64,000 bases of DNA from Bacillus canaveralius (GTDB lineage: Bacteria; Bacillota; Bacilli; Bacillales; Cytobacillaceae). The notes below the pieces were generated by a model. It saw only the letters and a list, made by a program, of their open reading frames with translations, made no database searches and was not told where the DNA came from. The position numbers and the translations under genes were made by a program. How positions within the stretch are numbered: the first letter of the stretch is position 1; each line of letters begins with the position of its first letter. The stretch lies in the NCBI RefSeq assembly GCF_002860125.1, contig NZ_PGVA01000005.1, positions 1 through 64,000 on the forward strand, given 5' to 3'. Positions 36,808 to 45,223 of the stretch are shown here, in pieces.

Positions 36808-37441
36808 TTGGATTCTCCTCTTCTAATGTAATAACCTGCGCCTTTCGCAGCAATGTACCGCTTTTCGAGATAAATCCTCTTTTGGCAACTTCCACGATTT
36901 GATAGGGTATATTGGCCTTTGAAGTGACGATTCTATCATTATTCGTTTTTGCTTCCGTCCTTGAGACGGTTCCAATAGATTCTGCCACTCTTGAATCAAA
37001 ACTGCTCCCCAGCACTTTCAGCTCCTGAATTTCCAACTTGGTTAGCAGAGCCAAAAGCTGTTCAATCCATTGTTCCATTAGTTTTTTCCAGGAATCCTGG
37101 TTTTCCCCGGTTAAACGGGAGTTAACCAAATCAAGATCATCCAGCCAGTGGATCAATGATTGAGCCGCTTCTTGGAGTTTTGTTTCGTCCCGATCTTTTT
37201 GCGCTTGCTTTTGTTCGTCAAAAGCTTCCTGCTTTTTGATGACCGAATCGAGGGATTCATTTAAGAGATCCAGTTTCTCTTGTGTATCCTTACTCGTTTT
37301 GTACTGAAGCCGGCTTAATTTTGCAATCTGTTCGCCAAGTAACCTGCATTGCTCTTTGAGCAGGCTGTTCTGTTCGCTCAATTGCTCAATCGCTTCCAAT
37401 TCTGGAGAAGACTTTCTTATTTTATTCCAAAACCATCCCAC
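36794..37441 (-). CDS. GrpE-like nucleotide exchange factor
   Basis: A 215-residue protein. Residues 15-85 are a long coiled coil; residues about 140-205 follow the GrpE head pattern (GSSFDSRVAESIGTV, then VEVAKRGFISKSGTLLRKA). The usual GrpE ending on valines is partly kept (AQVITLEE). It is first of the five-gene operon and overlaps the Hsp70-like gene, so it is probably the exchange factor for that Hsp70 only. AGGAGG-type ribosome site (GAGGAGG) just upstream. Confidence 0.82.
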   Translation of the reverse strand: MGWFWNKIRKSSPELEAIEQLSEQNSLLKEQCRLLGEQIAKLSRLQYKTSKDTQEKLDLLNESLDSVIKKQEAFDEQKQAQKDRDETKLQEAAQSLIHWLDDLDLVNSRLTGENQDSWKKLMEQWIEQLLALLTKLEIQELKVLGSSFDSRVAESIGTVSRTEAKTNNDRIVTSKANIPYQIVEVAKRGFISKSGTLLRKAQVITLEEENPNAES

Positions 37442-37487
37442 GTGCAGACCTCCTCATTACTGATCATTCTATAGTAATTGTATCATG

Positions 37488-38071
37488 CTAAGTTATGAGC
37501 CTTCCATTACTCAAGTAACGGGATTCTATTGAAAAAAGGCGTTCTTTCCGGCCATTCTTTGGGGGCGCGTATTTTGGCAATTTAGGCCTGCCTGTGTATT
37601 TATGGGGGTTCAGTTTATAGTCTTTGAGTCTATTAAAAAGGATTTCCAATTTTTGTACACCACTTTCATCACCTGTCAAGGCAATGACAGATAATCGGGC
37701 TGCCTCGATGCTTTGAAAAGAGCATCCAAAAAGCCAAAACCTACAAGATTGTTGATTGTGGTTGGTTTTTCAAAAAAGGTTGATTCATTTATTGCCTTTC
37801 GCTCTTCCAGATCCTTTTGAGTTCCTTTTGCCTCCGGTTTTCAACGTATTCCAACTTGATTTGATTCATTATAGGCAAATATTCATCAACGAGTCCCATG
37901 ATCTCTATTTGGTGTGTATGTAATGATTCGCTATTAGAATAAAGAAGTGAATATCTGTCTGAAATAGAAATTCGCTGTATTATAGAAATTTTTTGCATGA
38001 AAGCATACTTCGTCAAAGTAACGATAAAATCGATGCCCTTTTTAAATTCTAATTTGATAAGTGCTGTACAT
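37488..38071 (-). pseudogene. Decayed tnpB (IS605 family)
   Basis: Read on the minus strand from ATG 38071 (MYSTYQIRI, stop) and onwards as KGHRFYRYFDEVCFHAKNFY, the usual TnpB beginning, then after stops and a shift as NRLKDYKLNPHKYTGRPKL at 37488-37679. The RuvC part is absent. The 63-codon frame at its left end is the only long open piece. It lies 46 bp from the operon above. Confidence 0.8.
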
Positions 38072-38286
38072 GATCTTACCTCCCTCCACCTAAATTATAC
38101 TGCTAAATAGTGAGGGAGGTCCATTAAAAAAGGAACATACATTCCCATTCATCCCACGATTGAAATCACGGGTGTTCTTGTGAATTTTATAAATCGAAAC
38201 CACATGCAAGGAGTCTAAGTTAAGAAGCCCGCCCGCAAAAAAAGAGGCCGCTGAAAAACTGACGTTATTCTCTCAATTGACTCATC

Positions 38287-38334
38287 AAAAAAGACGACTC
38301 TAATTCGATCTTTGAATTTAGAGTCGTCTTTTTT
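38287..38334. terminator. Strong bidirectional terminator-like hairpin
   Basis: AAAAAAGACGACTCTAA pairs with TTAGAGTCGTCTTTTTT, and the inner TTC/GAA extends the stem. No intact gene lies next to it; it probably belonged to a lost one. The rest of 38072-38558 shows no supported feature. Confidence 0.75.
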
Positions 38335-38558
38335 TCCAATTATCTCTGGCTGTATATCTCGCATTTACATCAACGTTTGTAATTGCTTTTTTTTCGTCAT
38401 TTTTTTTCGCCGGTAGTAATCGTTGCGGACGTAATAATTCGTTCTTCACTTAATTAATTTAACAAAACTTAGTGAATCGCTTTTACTATTTTATTCAACT
38501 CAACTGCAGTCTGTTAGATTAACGAATTTCTTAACCTTTACTATTTTTCGATTATTTC

Positions 38559-38719
38559 TTATAAATTCCTTCCCTTTATCTCTTGAACATCATCTATTGC
38601 GACAGGGTTGATTCGGATTTTGAATTTCACACTCGGACCTCCAATGCCTCACCAACCTGACAGGAACGGAGAACATCGTTATAGTTTCTTAAATCAGAAA
38701 CCGGTTTAATATTTGGCAC
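38559..38719 (-). pseudogene. Remnant Phd/YefM antitoxin and RelE/ParE toxin pair
   Basis: GTG at 38719, with GGTGGAGG seven bases upstream, starts MPNIKPVSDLRNYNDVL, a clear Phd/YefM antitoxin beginning, but stops after 30 codons. The toxin start GTG (38630) overlaps that stop and reads MKFKIRINPVAIDDVQEIK, a RelE/ParE beginning, stopping after 23 codons. Both genes are cut short; the middle of the antitoxin seems deleted. The 230 bp up to the esterase hold nothing clear. Confidence 0.8.
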
Positions 38720-38951
38720 TTTCACACCTCCACCGCTTGTTTGTTATTTTTGTATGATAATACTTCGTAAAATACAACATCAAAATTTACAGCAGGATAC
38801 GATGTAAAAGCTATCTTCTATATTCTATAGGTTTCGAGCTTAACGACAAAGGCTATGGAAATTAAGATTGCCTTATGGATTATATTTAATTCGTATAATA
38901 CACATCTATAATTGGGTAAATTTACGTATAGGAATGCGGCAGCAGTAAAAC

Positions 38952-40445
38952 CTAACGCACGCCTTCCCACAGCTCCCGCTCTACGGCTCGAGGATTGTCC
39001 ACAACCACCGAGGTCGTATCGAAGCGCATGGTTGCTCTGCGGTTGAGATCATACTTCGGCCAACCGCAGTCTCCATTGGTGGCAAACTCAACCCAGGCAG
39101 CATGCATGTTGTCAGCAAGCTGCTGCGGAGGGTTGTCTCCCAGAAGCGGCCCTACCATCGGCTTAAATCCCTTGTCGAGCGTGTCAAAAACAAAGGCAAT
39201 CTCGAGCGCATGGCAAGCACCGAGAAGTCCGTTGAGCTGTGGCGAACGCCAGGCAAACTCGTACATATAGGTGGCCGAGGTGCGCTTCGCATGTGCATCG
39301 GCCAGACGGATAGCGGGAATACGGCACCACCAGTCAGTCTGGATAGCCGCGAGCAGATCGCCGGGACTGGCGCCCGGATGTGCCGCGCTATAGACGGCCA
39401 ATGTCGCTTCTACCGGGAGTCCGTATGCCGCAACAGCCGCGGCCAAAGCTTCATGGGTAACATCGTTGATTGCGCCACTGGCTACCAGGAACAACCTCCA
39501 CTCGTCGGTGTTCGTGCCGACCAGGATATCGACACCCGCACCGGCTCCGGCAACAATGCGATCAATAGGACGTGCAGGGATGATCTCCCCGTCGACTACA
39601 GGCTGCCACGGTAGCGTACTGGCCACCACCTCAAAACCCCAGCGCTCAGGGTCGGGATGTGCAAGAAGATCCGCCTTCAACTCCGCCTGCGCCGCAAGCA
39701 GACGATTGATGGGGACCTCTGTGATTGCCTCTCGGGTTGCTTCGACGCCAAGCTTTTCGGCAAGATACCGTCCAACCCGCTGTGCAGTGGCAGCCGAGAT
39801 CACCTGATGAGCCGCCCCACTCTGGGCAATAGCTCGCCTGAACAGGCCATCGGCACGGGGCATGGAAAGCAGCGTGCCGACGCTCATCGCACCAGCCGAC
39901 TCACCGAAGATCGTGACGTTGCCGGGATCCCCTCCGAAGGCGGCAATATTATCCCTTACCCACTCCAGAGCGGCGACCTGGTCAAGCAAACCGAGGTTGG
40001 CGTTTCCGTCGCCAAGATAGAGAAAGCCATCGACACCGACACGGTAATTGATGGTCACGCATACGATGCCGTCGCGGGCGAAGTGACTGCCGTTATACGA
40101 CGCCCCCGATCCGACCTCGAACATACCGCCGGGAATCCACATCATGACCGGTAGCCCGGCCGTCCCTAGCTCGGGGGACCAGATGTTGAGGTTCAGGCAG
40201 TCCTCACCAGGGACGGCAGGATCTGGGGCAAGCTCCGCAGCCTGCGGGTCAGGGCGCAGCTGGGGTGCCTCCGGACCATAGGTGATGGCGTCTCGTACAC
40301 CGTTCCAGGGCTCGACTGACTGTGGTGGCAGGAACCGATTGGGACCAAACGATGGCGCTGCATAGGGAATACCTTTAAAAGTGAACACTCCATCGGCAAC
40401 AATGCCACGCACCTCACCATGCCGTGTTTTGACAACTGTATTCAT
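38952..40445 (-). CDS. Type B carboxylesterase, GC-rich and probably acquired
   Basis: A 497-residue alpha/beta-hydrolase of the carboxylesterase/p-nitrobenzyl-esterase family. The nucleophile elbow is GESAGAMS and a catalytic His lies in GACHALEIAF; EDCLNLNIW is the family signature. The ATG at 40445 has AAGGAGG eight bases upstream. Two sampled 60-base lines inside are 35/60 G+C, against 27/60 in the next gene and much lower in flanking spacers, so composition is foreign. It follows the FMN-binding gene on the same strand by 57 bp. Confidence 0.92.
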   Translation of the reverse strand: MNTVVKTRHGEVRGIVADGVFTFKGIPYAAPSFGPNRFLPPQSVEPWNGVRDAITYGPEAPQLRPDPQAAELAPDPAVPGEDCLNLNIWSPELGTAGLPVMMWIPGGMFEVGSGASYNGSHFARDGIVCVTINYRVGVDGFLYLGDGNANLGLLDQVAALEWVRDNIAAFGGDPGNVTIFGESAGAMSVGTLLSMPRADGLFRRAIAQSGAAHQVISAATAQRVGRYLAEKLGVEATREAITEVPINRLLAAQAELKADLLAHPDPERWGFEVVASTLPWQPVVDGEIIPARPIDRIVAGAGAGVDILVGTNTDEWRLFLVASGAINDVTHEALAAAVAAYGLPVEATLAVYSAAHPGASPGDLLAAIQTDWWCRIPAIRLADAHAKRTSATYMYEFAWRSPQLNGLLGACHALEIAFVFDTLDKGFKPMVGPLLGDNPPQQLADNMHAAWVEFATNGDCGWPKYDLNRRATMRFDTTSVVVDNPRAVERELWEGVR

Positions 40446-40502
40446 GTGTATTACCTCCTTCAAATATTTTGGATCGAAAAGAGACCATCCAGGTTCCTCC
40501 TC

Positions 40503-40919
40503 TTACTTTTTTTGTGCTTTGTCCAGGGCGTTTTCCACCGACTTTAGATAGGCCTTGGAAGTAATGGTTGCACCGCTTATGGTGTCTACCTGCAGCGACT
40601 GTGATTTGATTACTCTATTGTATAACTTCTCCGTGAATTCCGGCGATTGGTTCTCTTTATGCTTTAGTGGTTTAATATCAGTGACCTTGCCTGAAGACAC
40701 TGTAACCTGAACTTCATTGGCCCTCCATTTGTACATTCCACCTTCATATTCCCCAATATAAGTGCCGTCATTAAGCTGTTTAAAATCCACATCAGCGATA
40801 GGGAGGCTTCTACCTTCTCGGCGTTCCCCCGAAGTAAAAATAAGCGCTCCTCCCAAACCCGTCACAACAAAAATTACCAGTATAATTATTAGCATTCTAA
40901 TCTTCCCCTTCCTTTTCAT
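40503..40919 (-). CDS. Membrane-anchored FMN-binding domain protein
   Basis: A 138-residue protein. One membrane segment (about 8-28), then an FMN_bind domain outside the cell. DTISGATITS (112-121) is the flavinylation motif, with Thr118 as the likely site where FMN is attached. It lies 19 bp after apbE, the enzyme that attaches FMN. Such proteins carry electrons in respiratory or extracellular electron transfer. Confidence 0.9.
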   Translation of the reverse strand: MKRKGKIRMLIIILVIFVVTGLGGALIFTSGERREGRSLPIADVDFKQLNDGTYIGEYEGGMYKWRANEVQVTVSSGKVTDIKPLKHKENQSPEFTEKLYNRVIKSQSLQVDTISGATITSKAYLKSVENALDKAQKK

Positions 40920-40938
40920 TCAAATCTTTCCCTTCCAT

Positions 40939-41904
40939 TTAATTTAAGATATTCACGCTTATACCTTCACCGGCCTGAAAGCATCTCTTCAAGCCAGCCG
41001 TAACGTGAACCTGTAAGTCTATGTCCACGAGAATGGCTTCAGCTCCGGAGAATCGTCTTAGAAGTTCAAGCCCCTTTTCCATCCCGGCTACGAACAATAT
41101 GGTGGACAACGCATCAGCAGCCATGGAGCTATAGGCAACTATGGTCACGCTTACCAAACCTGATTTCGCCGGATATCCAGTAGATGGATCCAGGATATGA
41201 TGATGCCTTTTACCGTTACTGTCAATGAAGTATCGCTGATAGTCCCCGGATGTAACCACTGTCTTATCAGCCACAGAAACAAGACCCATTAAGCTGTTTT
41301 CCTGCCTGGGATGCTGGATACCCACACGCCACGGGGAACCATCAGGCTTTGTCCCTAAAGCCATCACATTTCCTCCGATATTTGTAAAAGCTGATGCGAC
41401 GCCGTATTTCTTAAATACCTCCAAAAACTGATCGCCGGCAAACCCTTTTCCTATACCCCCCAGGTCAATGGACTGGCCCAGCCTTTGAAGTCCGGCAGCC
41501 TTTTCGCAGGGATCCAATAACAAGTCAGAATAGTCCACCAAAGGAACAATTTTCCTTATCCTTGATTCCTCCGGAGGCTTGAATGTATCCTTGCCGTTGT
41601 TCCATAAGGTTACTAAAGGCCCAATAGTGACATCGAAGAGGCCCTGGCAGTATCTTGAGAATTCAATAGCACGGGACAGCACCTCATATGTTTCACCGCT
41701 CAGCCTTTCATATTTCATACCTGCAGACCTGTTGATCCTGCTTATCTCGCTTCCGGGTATAAAACGGCTCAGCAGCTCTTCCAGCCGTACAGCTTCATCG
41801 CGGACTGCTCTAAGAGATTCCTCAGCATGCTTGCCGAAAGCTCTGTGAGTCATCACTGTGCTCATCCCAACGTTCATTGACTGGGCAACTACCGCCTTGT
41901 CCAC
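40939..41904 (-). CDS. apbE: ApbE-type FAD:protein FMN transferase
   Basis: About 321 residues. It moves FMN from FAD to Thr of its partner. Family motifs DLGGIGKGFAGD, TSGDYQRYF and HHHILDPSTGYP are present. There is no signal peptide or lipobox, unlike many Gram-positive ApbE lipoproteins, so it may work inside the cell or its N-terminus differs. GTG 41904 is chosen since GGAG lies eight bases before it. The Rex site 57-74 bp upstream suggests redox control of this gene and the next one. Confidence 0.9.
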   Translation of the reverse strand: MDKAVVAQSMNVGMSTVMTHRAFGKHAEESLRAVRDEAVRLEELLSRFIPGSEISRINRSAGMKYERLSGETYEVLSRAIEFSRYCQGLFDVTIGPLVTLWNNGKDTFKPPEESRIRKIVPLVDYSDLLLDPCEKAAGLQRLGQSIDLGGIGKGFAGDQFLEVFKKYGVASAFTNIGGNVMALGTKPDGSPWRVGIQHPRQENSLMGLVSVADKTVVTSGDYQRYFIDSNGKRHHHILDPSTGYPAKSGLVSVTIVAYSSMAADALSTILFVAGMEKGLELLRRFSGAEAILVDIDLQVHVTAGLKRCFQAGEGISVNILN

Positions 41905-41960
41905 TTGCACCACTCCTTTCTCTAACTTCTCCTGTAATATTTTTGTCCTGGAAGTACCGA

Positions 41961-41978
41961 TTGTGAATTATTTCACAA
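41961..41978. promoter_or_regulatory. Rex operator
   Basis: TTGTGAATTATTTCACAA, an exact match to the Rex consensus TTGTGAA-N4-TTCACAA; with one more pair each side it is a 20-bp palindrome. It also contains TGTGA-N6-TCACA, the Fnr/CRP-type core, which cannot be excluded. It lies in the leader of apbE. Confidence 0.85.
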
Positions 41979-42046
41979 TATAGTTAAATCTAAAACTACC
42001 TGAGCTGTACTCGGTAACTGGATAATTCATACTGAAATAATACTCT

Positions 42047-42089
42047 CCCGTACCTGAATGAATATTTGATAAATTCATTCAGGTACGGG
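42047..42089. repeat. 17-bp-stem palindrome with CCTGAATGA core
   Basis: CCCGTACCTGAATGAAT pairs perfectly with ATTCATTCAGGTACGGG around nine bases. It lies 26 bp beyond the TetR stop codon. No T run follows on the minus strand, so it is a poor terminator. The core matches the tandem repeats at 14539-14690. Confidence 0.75.
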
Positions 42090-42114
42090 CAAAAAAATGA
42101 CTGCCTGTATCTAT

Positions 42115-42699
42115 CTATTTTCGGCAATCAGTTAAGCCTTTCATTATAAACTCCGTTAAGTAATATAAAATCTGTGGAAAGTGGTGAATCCCGATTTCTC
42201 TTTTATGAATATCGATATAAAGTATAGAGTTAAAAAGGGCGAATATAAGCTCATCGTCCAGATCATCCCTTATTTTCCTTTCAGCCTTCCATTTTTTAAT
42301 TAACTCTGCTTTACCGCTATGCATGAGTTCATCAATGCTCTCTATTCCGCCCTGTTCATAAAAATACTGCTCCAGTTTACTAAAGAGATCCCTGTTGTAC
42401 CATTCCTTTAGTATCAGATTTGAGTTCATAGCACTGATGTTCTGTTTCACTAGCTTTGTAACCAGCGTTACGGGATCATCATTCAGGTCAATAGATTCCA
42501 CAATACTCTTTTTAAGATTCTCGTTTTCTTTTAGATAAATCTCTAAGAAAAGCTTCTCTTTCGAGGTGTAGTAGTTATAAAAAGTACCTATCCCAATTCC
42601 GGCCATCTTTGCTATGTCTGAAACATTAGTGTCTTTGAATCCTTTTGAGTAAAATAACTCCCTTCCAGAATTAAAGATAGCTGCTTTTTTATCTATCAA
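42115..42699 (-). CDS. TetR/AcrR-family regulator
   Basis: A 194-residue regulator starting at TTG 42699, which has GGAGG eight bases upstream (MIDKKAAIFNSGRELF); a 16-residue longer frame is unsupported. The helix-turn-helix reaches about residue 50 (GIGTFYNYYTSKEKL). The C-terminal domain is helical. It lies 210 bp before apbE on the same strand, and a palindrome stands upstream of it. Its target is probably itself and perhaps the apbE operon. Confidence 0.88.
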   Translation of the reverse strand: MIDKKAAIFNSGRELFYSKGFKDTNVSDIAKMAGIGIGTFYNYYTSKEKLFLEIYLKENENLKKSIVESIDLNDDPVTLVTKLVKQNISAMNSNLILKEWYNRDLFSKLEQYFYEQGGIESIDELMHSGKAELIKKWKAERKIRDDLDDELIFALFNSILYIDIHKREIGIHHFPQILYYLTEFIMKGLTDCRK

Positions 42700-42720
42700 G
42701 TAACCAACCTCCATCATTCC

Positions 42721-42745
42721 GAATGAACATTTTTTATATTCATTC
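42721..42745. promoter_or_regulatory. Palindrome upstream of the TetR gene
   Basis: GAATGAA-N11-TTCATTC, 22 bp before the TTG start; a likely TetR operator. The remainder of 42746-43073 shows nothing supported. Confidence 0.55.
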
Positions 42746-43073
42746 ATACTATGACATTACTATATTTTTCCGACAATCCTAATTACCAAAATTAATAAAA
42801 CTTCTTGATTTATACATATTTAGTACCCCCGTTTGTTTTTACCCTATCCGAAAAAATGTGCCTTAGCTTGAATAGCATTTTTGGAAGAACAACATGCCTG
42901 AAAACGGATTCACATGTAAAGTTGCTTTGCCAGTTTTACTCTTCCGTCTACACGCATAATCCACGGTATCCGCTATATGTTTTGCAGTATATAATCCAGG
43001 GAGTTTGGTGATAAGCATCTGGCACTTGTATTATCGGCTGAGAATTTAGCTATATCTATATACATACATTCAT

Positions 43074-44444
43074 TCACTTTTTCAACAAAAGTACGCAAAT
43101 TTCGACATGTGTCGTCTGCGGAAACATATCAACAGGCTGAACTTCAATCGTCTTATATCCCCCATCCTCGAGGATCCGCAAGTCGCGGGCAAGTGTAGCC
43201 GGGTTGCAGGAAACGTAAACTACCTTCTTCGGCTTCATTTCAATAATCGTTTGAAGTAGTTCTTCATCGCACCCTTTACGCGGCGGGTCGACAACTAATA
43301 CGTCAGCCTCGTTTCCTTCTTTGTACCATTTCGGAATGACAGTTTCCGCTTCACCGACAGCAAATTCCACATTAAAGATCTCATTCAGTTCAGCATTCCG
43401 CCTCGCATCTTCAATTGCTTCCGGAACAACCTCAACACCAAAAACCTTCTTTGCTTTTTGGGCAAGGAACAGCGAAATGGTCCCAATTCCGCAATAGGCA
43501 TCAATGACAGATTCTTCGCCTGTCAATCCGGCGTATTCAAGCGCTTTGTCGTACAGTACCTTTGTCTGAACCGGGTTTACCTGATAAAAAGACAGAGCGG
43601 AAATCGCAAATTTAACGTTTCCGATGTAATCATAGATGACTTCACTTCCCCAGAGTACTTTCGTTTTCTCCCCAAGGATGACGTTTGTCCTTTTTGAATT
43701 AACGTTATGGACGATTGATTTTACCTTAGGGAGACGGGCAACGATTTTCTCGATCAATTCGTTTTTGAGCGGGATATCTGCTGTTCTCGTGATGATGACG
43801 ACCATCAGCTCGCCTGTTTGTTGGCCATACCGGGCCATAATATGGCGGAGCACGCCTTTATGCTCTTCTTCCTGATACGCCTGAATCCCGAGTTCACTGC
43901 AGATTTCTTTAACTGTCTGGATTGCTTCATTGATTTCCGGAAGCTGAATCAGGCTTTCATTTGTGTCGACAATTTCATGAGTCCTCGGTTTGAAAAAGCC
44001 GGCAATCAGTTTTCCGTCTTTTTCGCCGACCGGCACCTGGGCTTTGTTTCGATAGTGCCATGGGTTCTCCATTCCCAGAATCGGATGGACTTTAACGTCT
44101 CCAAGCTTGCCGATTCGGGCCAGCACCTGCCGGACCTGGTTTTCCTTATACTTCAGCTGAGCATCATAGCTGATGTGCTGAAGCTGGCAGCCGCCATATT
44201 TATGGGCATCGCTTTCCTCCACGTCAATCCGGAAGTGGCTTCTTTCAAGCAGTTCAATTAACCGCCCGAAACCATACCCTTTGTTTGTCTTAATAACTTT
44301 GACTGTCGCTTTTTCGCCTGGCAATCCACCGGGTACGAAAATTGGGTAGCCATCCACTTTCGCTACACCCGCTCCGTCATGCGTCAGGTCTTCAAATTCA
44401 ACATCTATATAGTCATTTTTTCGAACTGGAATCGTTTTGCTCAT
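43074..44444 (-). CDS. rlmCD: 23S rRNA uracil-C5 methyltransferase RlmCD
   Basis: A 456-residue SAM-dependent enzyme that methylates U747 and/or U1939 of 23S rRNA. The N-terminal TRAM domain (about 5-60) is followed by the methyltransferase domain with [15 protein letters not shown] (SAM site) and the catalytic [13 protein letters not shown]. Only one Cys is near the N-terminal iron-sulphur site (YGGCQLQH), so the cluster of RlmD from E. coli is likely absent. AAAGGAAG precedes the ATG. Closest in layout to Bacillus YefA. Confidence 0.93.
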   Translation of the reverse strand: MSKTIPVRKNDYIDVEFEDLTHDGAGVAKVDGYPIFVPGGLPGEKATVKVIKTNKGYGFGRLIELLERSHFRIDVEESDAHKYGGCQLQHISYDAQLKYKENQVRQVLARIGKLGDVKVHPILGMENPWHYRNKAQVPVGEKDGKLIAGFFKPRTHEIVDTNESLIQLPEINEAIQTVKEICSELGIQAYQEEEHKGVLRHIMARYGQQTGELMVVIITRTADIPLKNELIEKIVARLPKVKSIVHNVNSKRTNVILGEKTKVLWGSEVIYDYIGNVKFAISALSFYQVNPVQTKVLYDKALEYAGLTGEESVIDAYCGIGTISLFLAQKAKKVFGVEVVPEAIEDARRNAELNEIFNVEFAVGEAETVIPKWYKEGNEADVLVVDPPRKGCDEELLQTIIEMKPKKVVYVSCNPATLARDLRILEDGGYKTIEVQPVDMFPQTTHVEICVLLLKK

Positions 44445-44770
44445 GGGATACTTCCTTTGCTTATAGTTTCCGTAGCTAATTTTACTAGCAAAATTGTATC
44501 ATAATGAAGTATTCATTGCGAAACAGCGGTTAAGTACTGATAATGAAAATCAAACATATTATCTAAAGTATGGCGATTTTCTATAGTCAATTCCTAATTT
44601 TCGTTTGTTATTCAGCGGACTGACACAATAACGTTTTTGCTAACTCACAGGTATCTGATTAGATATTGTTAATTTTACTTCTCCTAGTTTGCTAAAGTTC
44701 ACTGCACATGAAGGAGATCGGATCTTTCCTCATGAAATATATAGGAATGAATGATTAAGGAGGAATTCAA
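44445..44770. other. Gap between divergent rlmCD and VOC genes
   Basis: 326 bp with promoters presumably for both genes. I see no hairpin or reading frame worth calling. Confidence 0.5.
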
Positions 44771-45169
44771 ATGATCTATGAAATGACTGTACAAGTACGT
44801 GTCTCGAATATAGTAGAAGGCCAAAAATGGTATGAAACATTATTAAAAAGAAAACCTGATTTTATCCCGCATAATGGATTTGCAGAATGGGAGCTGATTC
44901 CCGGCTGCTGGCTGCAAGTCGCTGAAGGAACCCCATCAGAAGGGAGCGGACCAATCCGCTTAGGTGTAACGGATATTGAAAAAGAACGGGAAAGGCTAAT
45001 GAATGCATTGAATATCGAAAATTTTGCTATCGAGTCACGGGAAGAAGTTCCGGTCAAATGGGGCACTTTTTCTGATCCATGGGGAAATCGCCTTGGATTG
45101 TTTGAGTATTTGAGTGAAGGGGAGAAGCAAGAGAGGATCAACACCATTTTAGGAAAAGCAGAAGTCTGA
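44771..45169 (+). CDS. VOC (glyoxalase/bleomycin-resistance fold) protein
   Basis: A 132-residue single VOC module: VRVSNIVEGQKWYETLL opening, then FSDPWGNRLGLFE near the end, with an acidic residue in place for a metal site. AGGAGG ribosome site upstream. Substrate unknown. It ends in a clear terminator shared with recQ. Confidence 0.85.
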   Translation: MIYEMTVQVRVSNIVEGQKWYETLLKRKPDFIPHNGFAEWELIPGCWLQVAEGTPSEGSGPIRLGVTDIEKERERLMNALNIENFAIESREEVPVKWGTFSDPWGNRLGLFEYLSEGEKQERINTILGKAEV

Positions 45170-45190
45170 TTACTTAACTTTACTTAATAT

Positions 45191-45218
45191 GAGGAGAAAC
45201 CATATCTGGTTTCTCCTC
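45191..45218. terminator. Bidirectional terminator between VOC gene and recQ
   Basis: GAGGAGAAACC / GGTTTCTCCTC, perfect 11-bp stem, six-base loop, 21 bp after one stop and just before the other. Confidence 0.8.
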
Positions 45219-45223
45219 GCCTC

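Noticed and set aside
37789-38016. 75-codon minus-strand frame
   Set aside because: The tnpB remnant is in a different frame here, so this one is a by-product.
38153-38172. IS605-end-like inverted repeat near the tnpB remnant
   Set aside because: Two mismatches in eight pairs and no matching second end.
38559-38630. Intact small toxin gene
   Set aside because: RelE/ParE proteins need about 85-100 residues; only 23 codons are open.
42047-42089. Terminator of the TetR gene
   Set aside because: Perfect stem, but no T run on the gene's strand; treated as a repeat instead.
42805-43011. 68-codon plus-strand frame before rlmCD
   Set aside because: No ribosome site and low-complexity composition.
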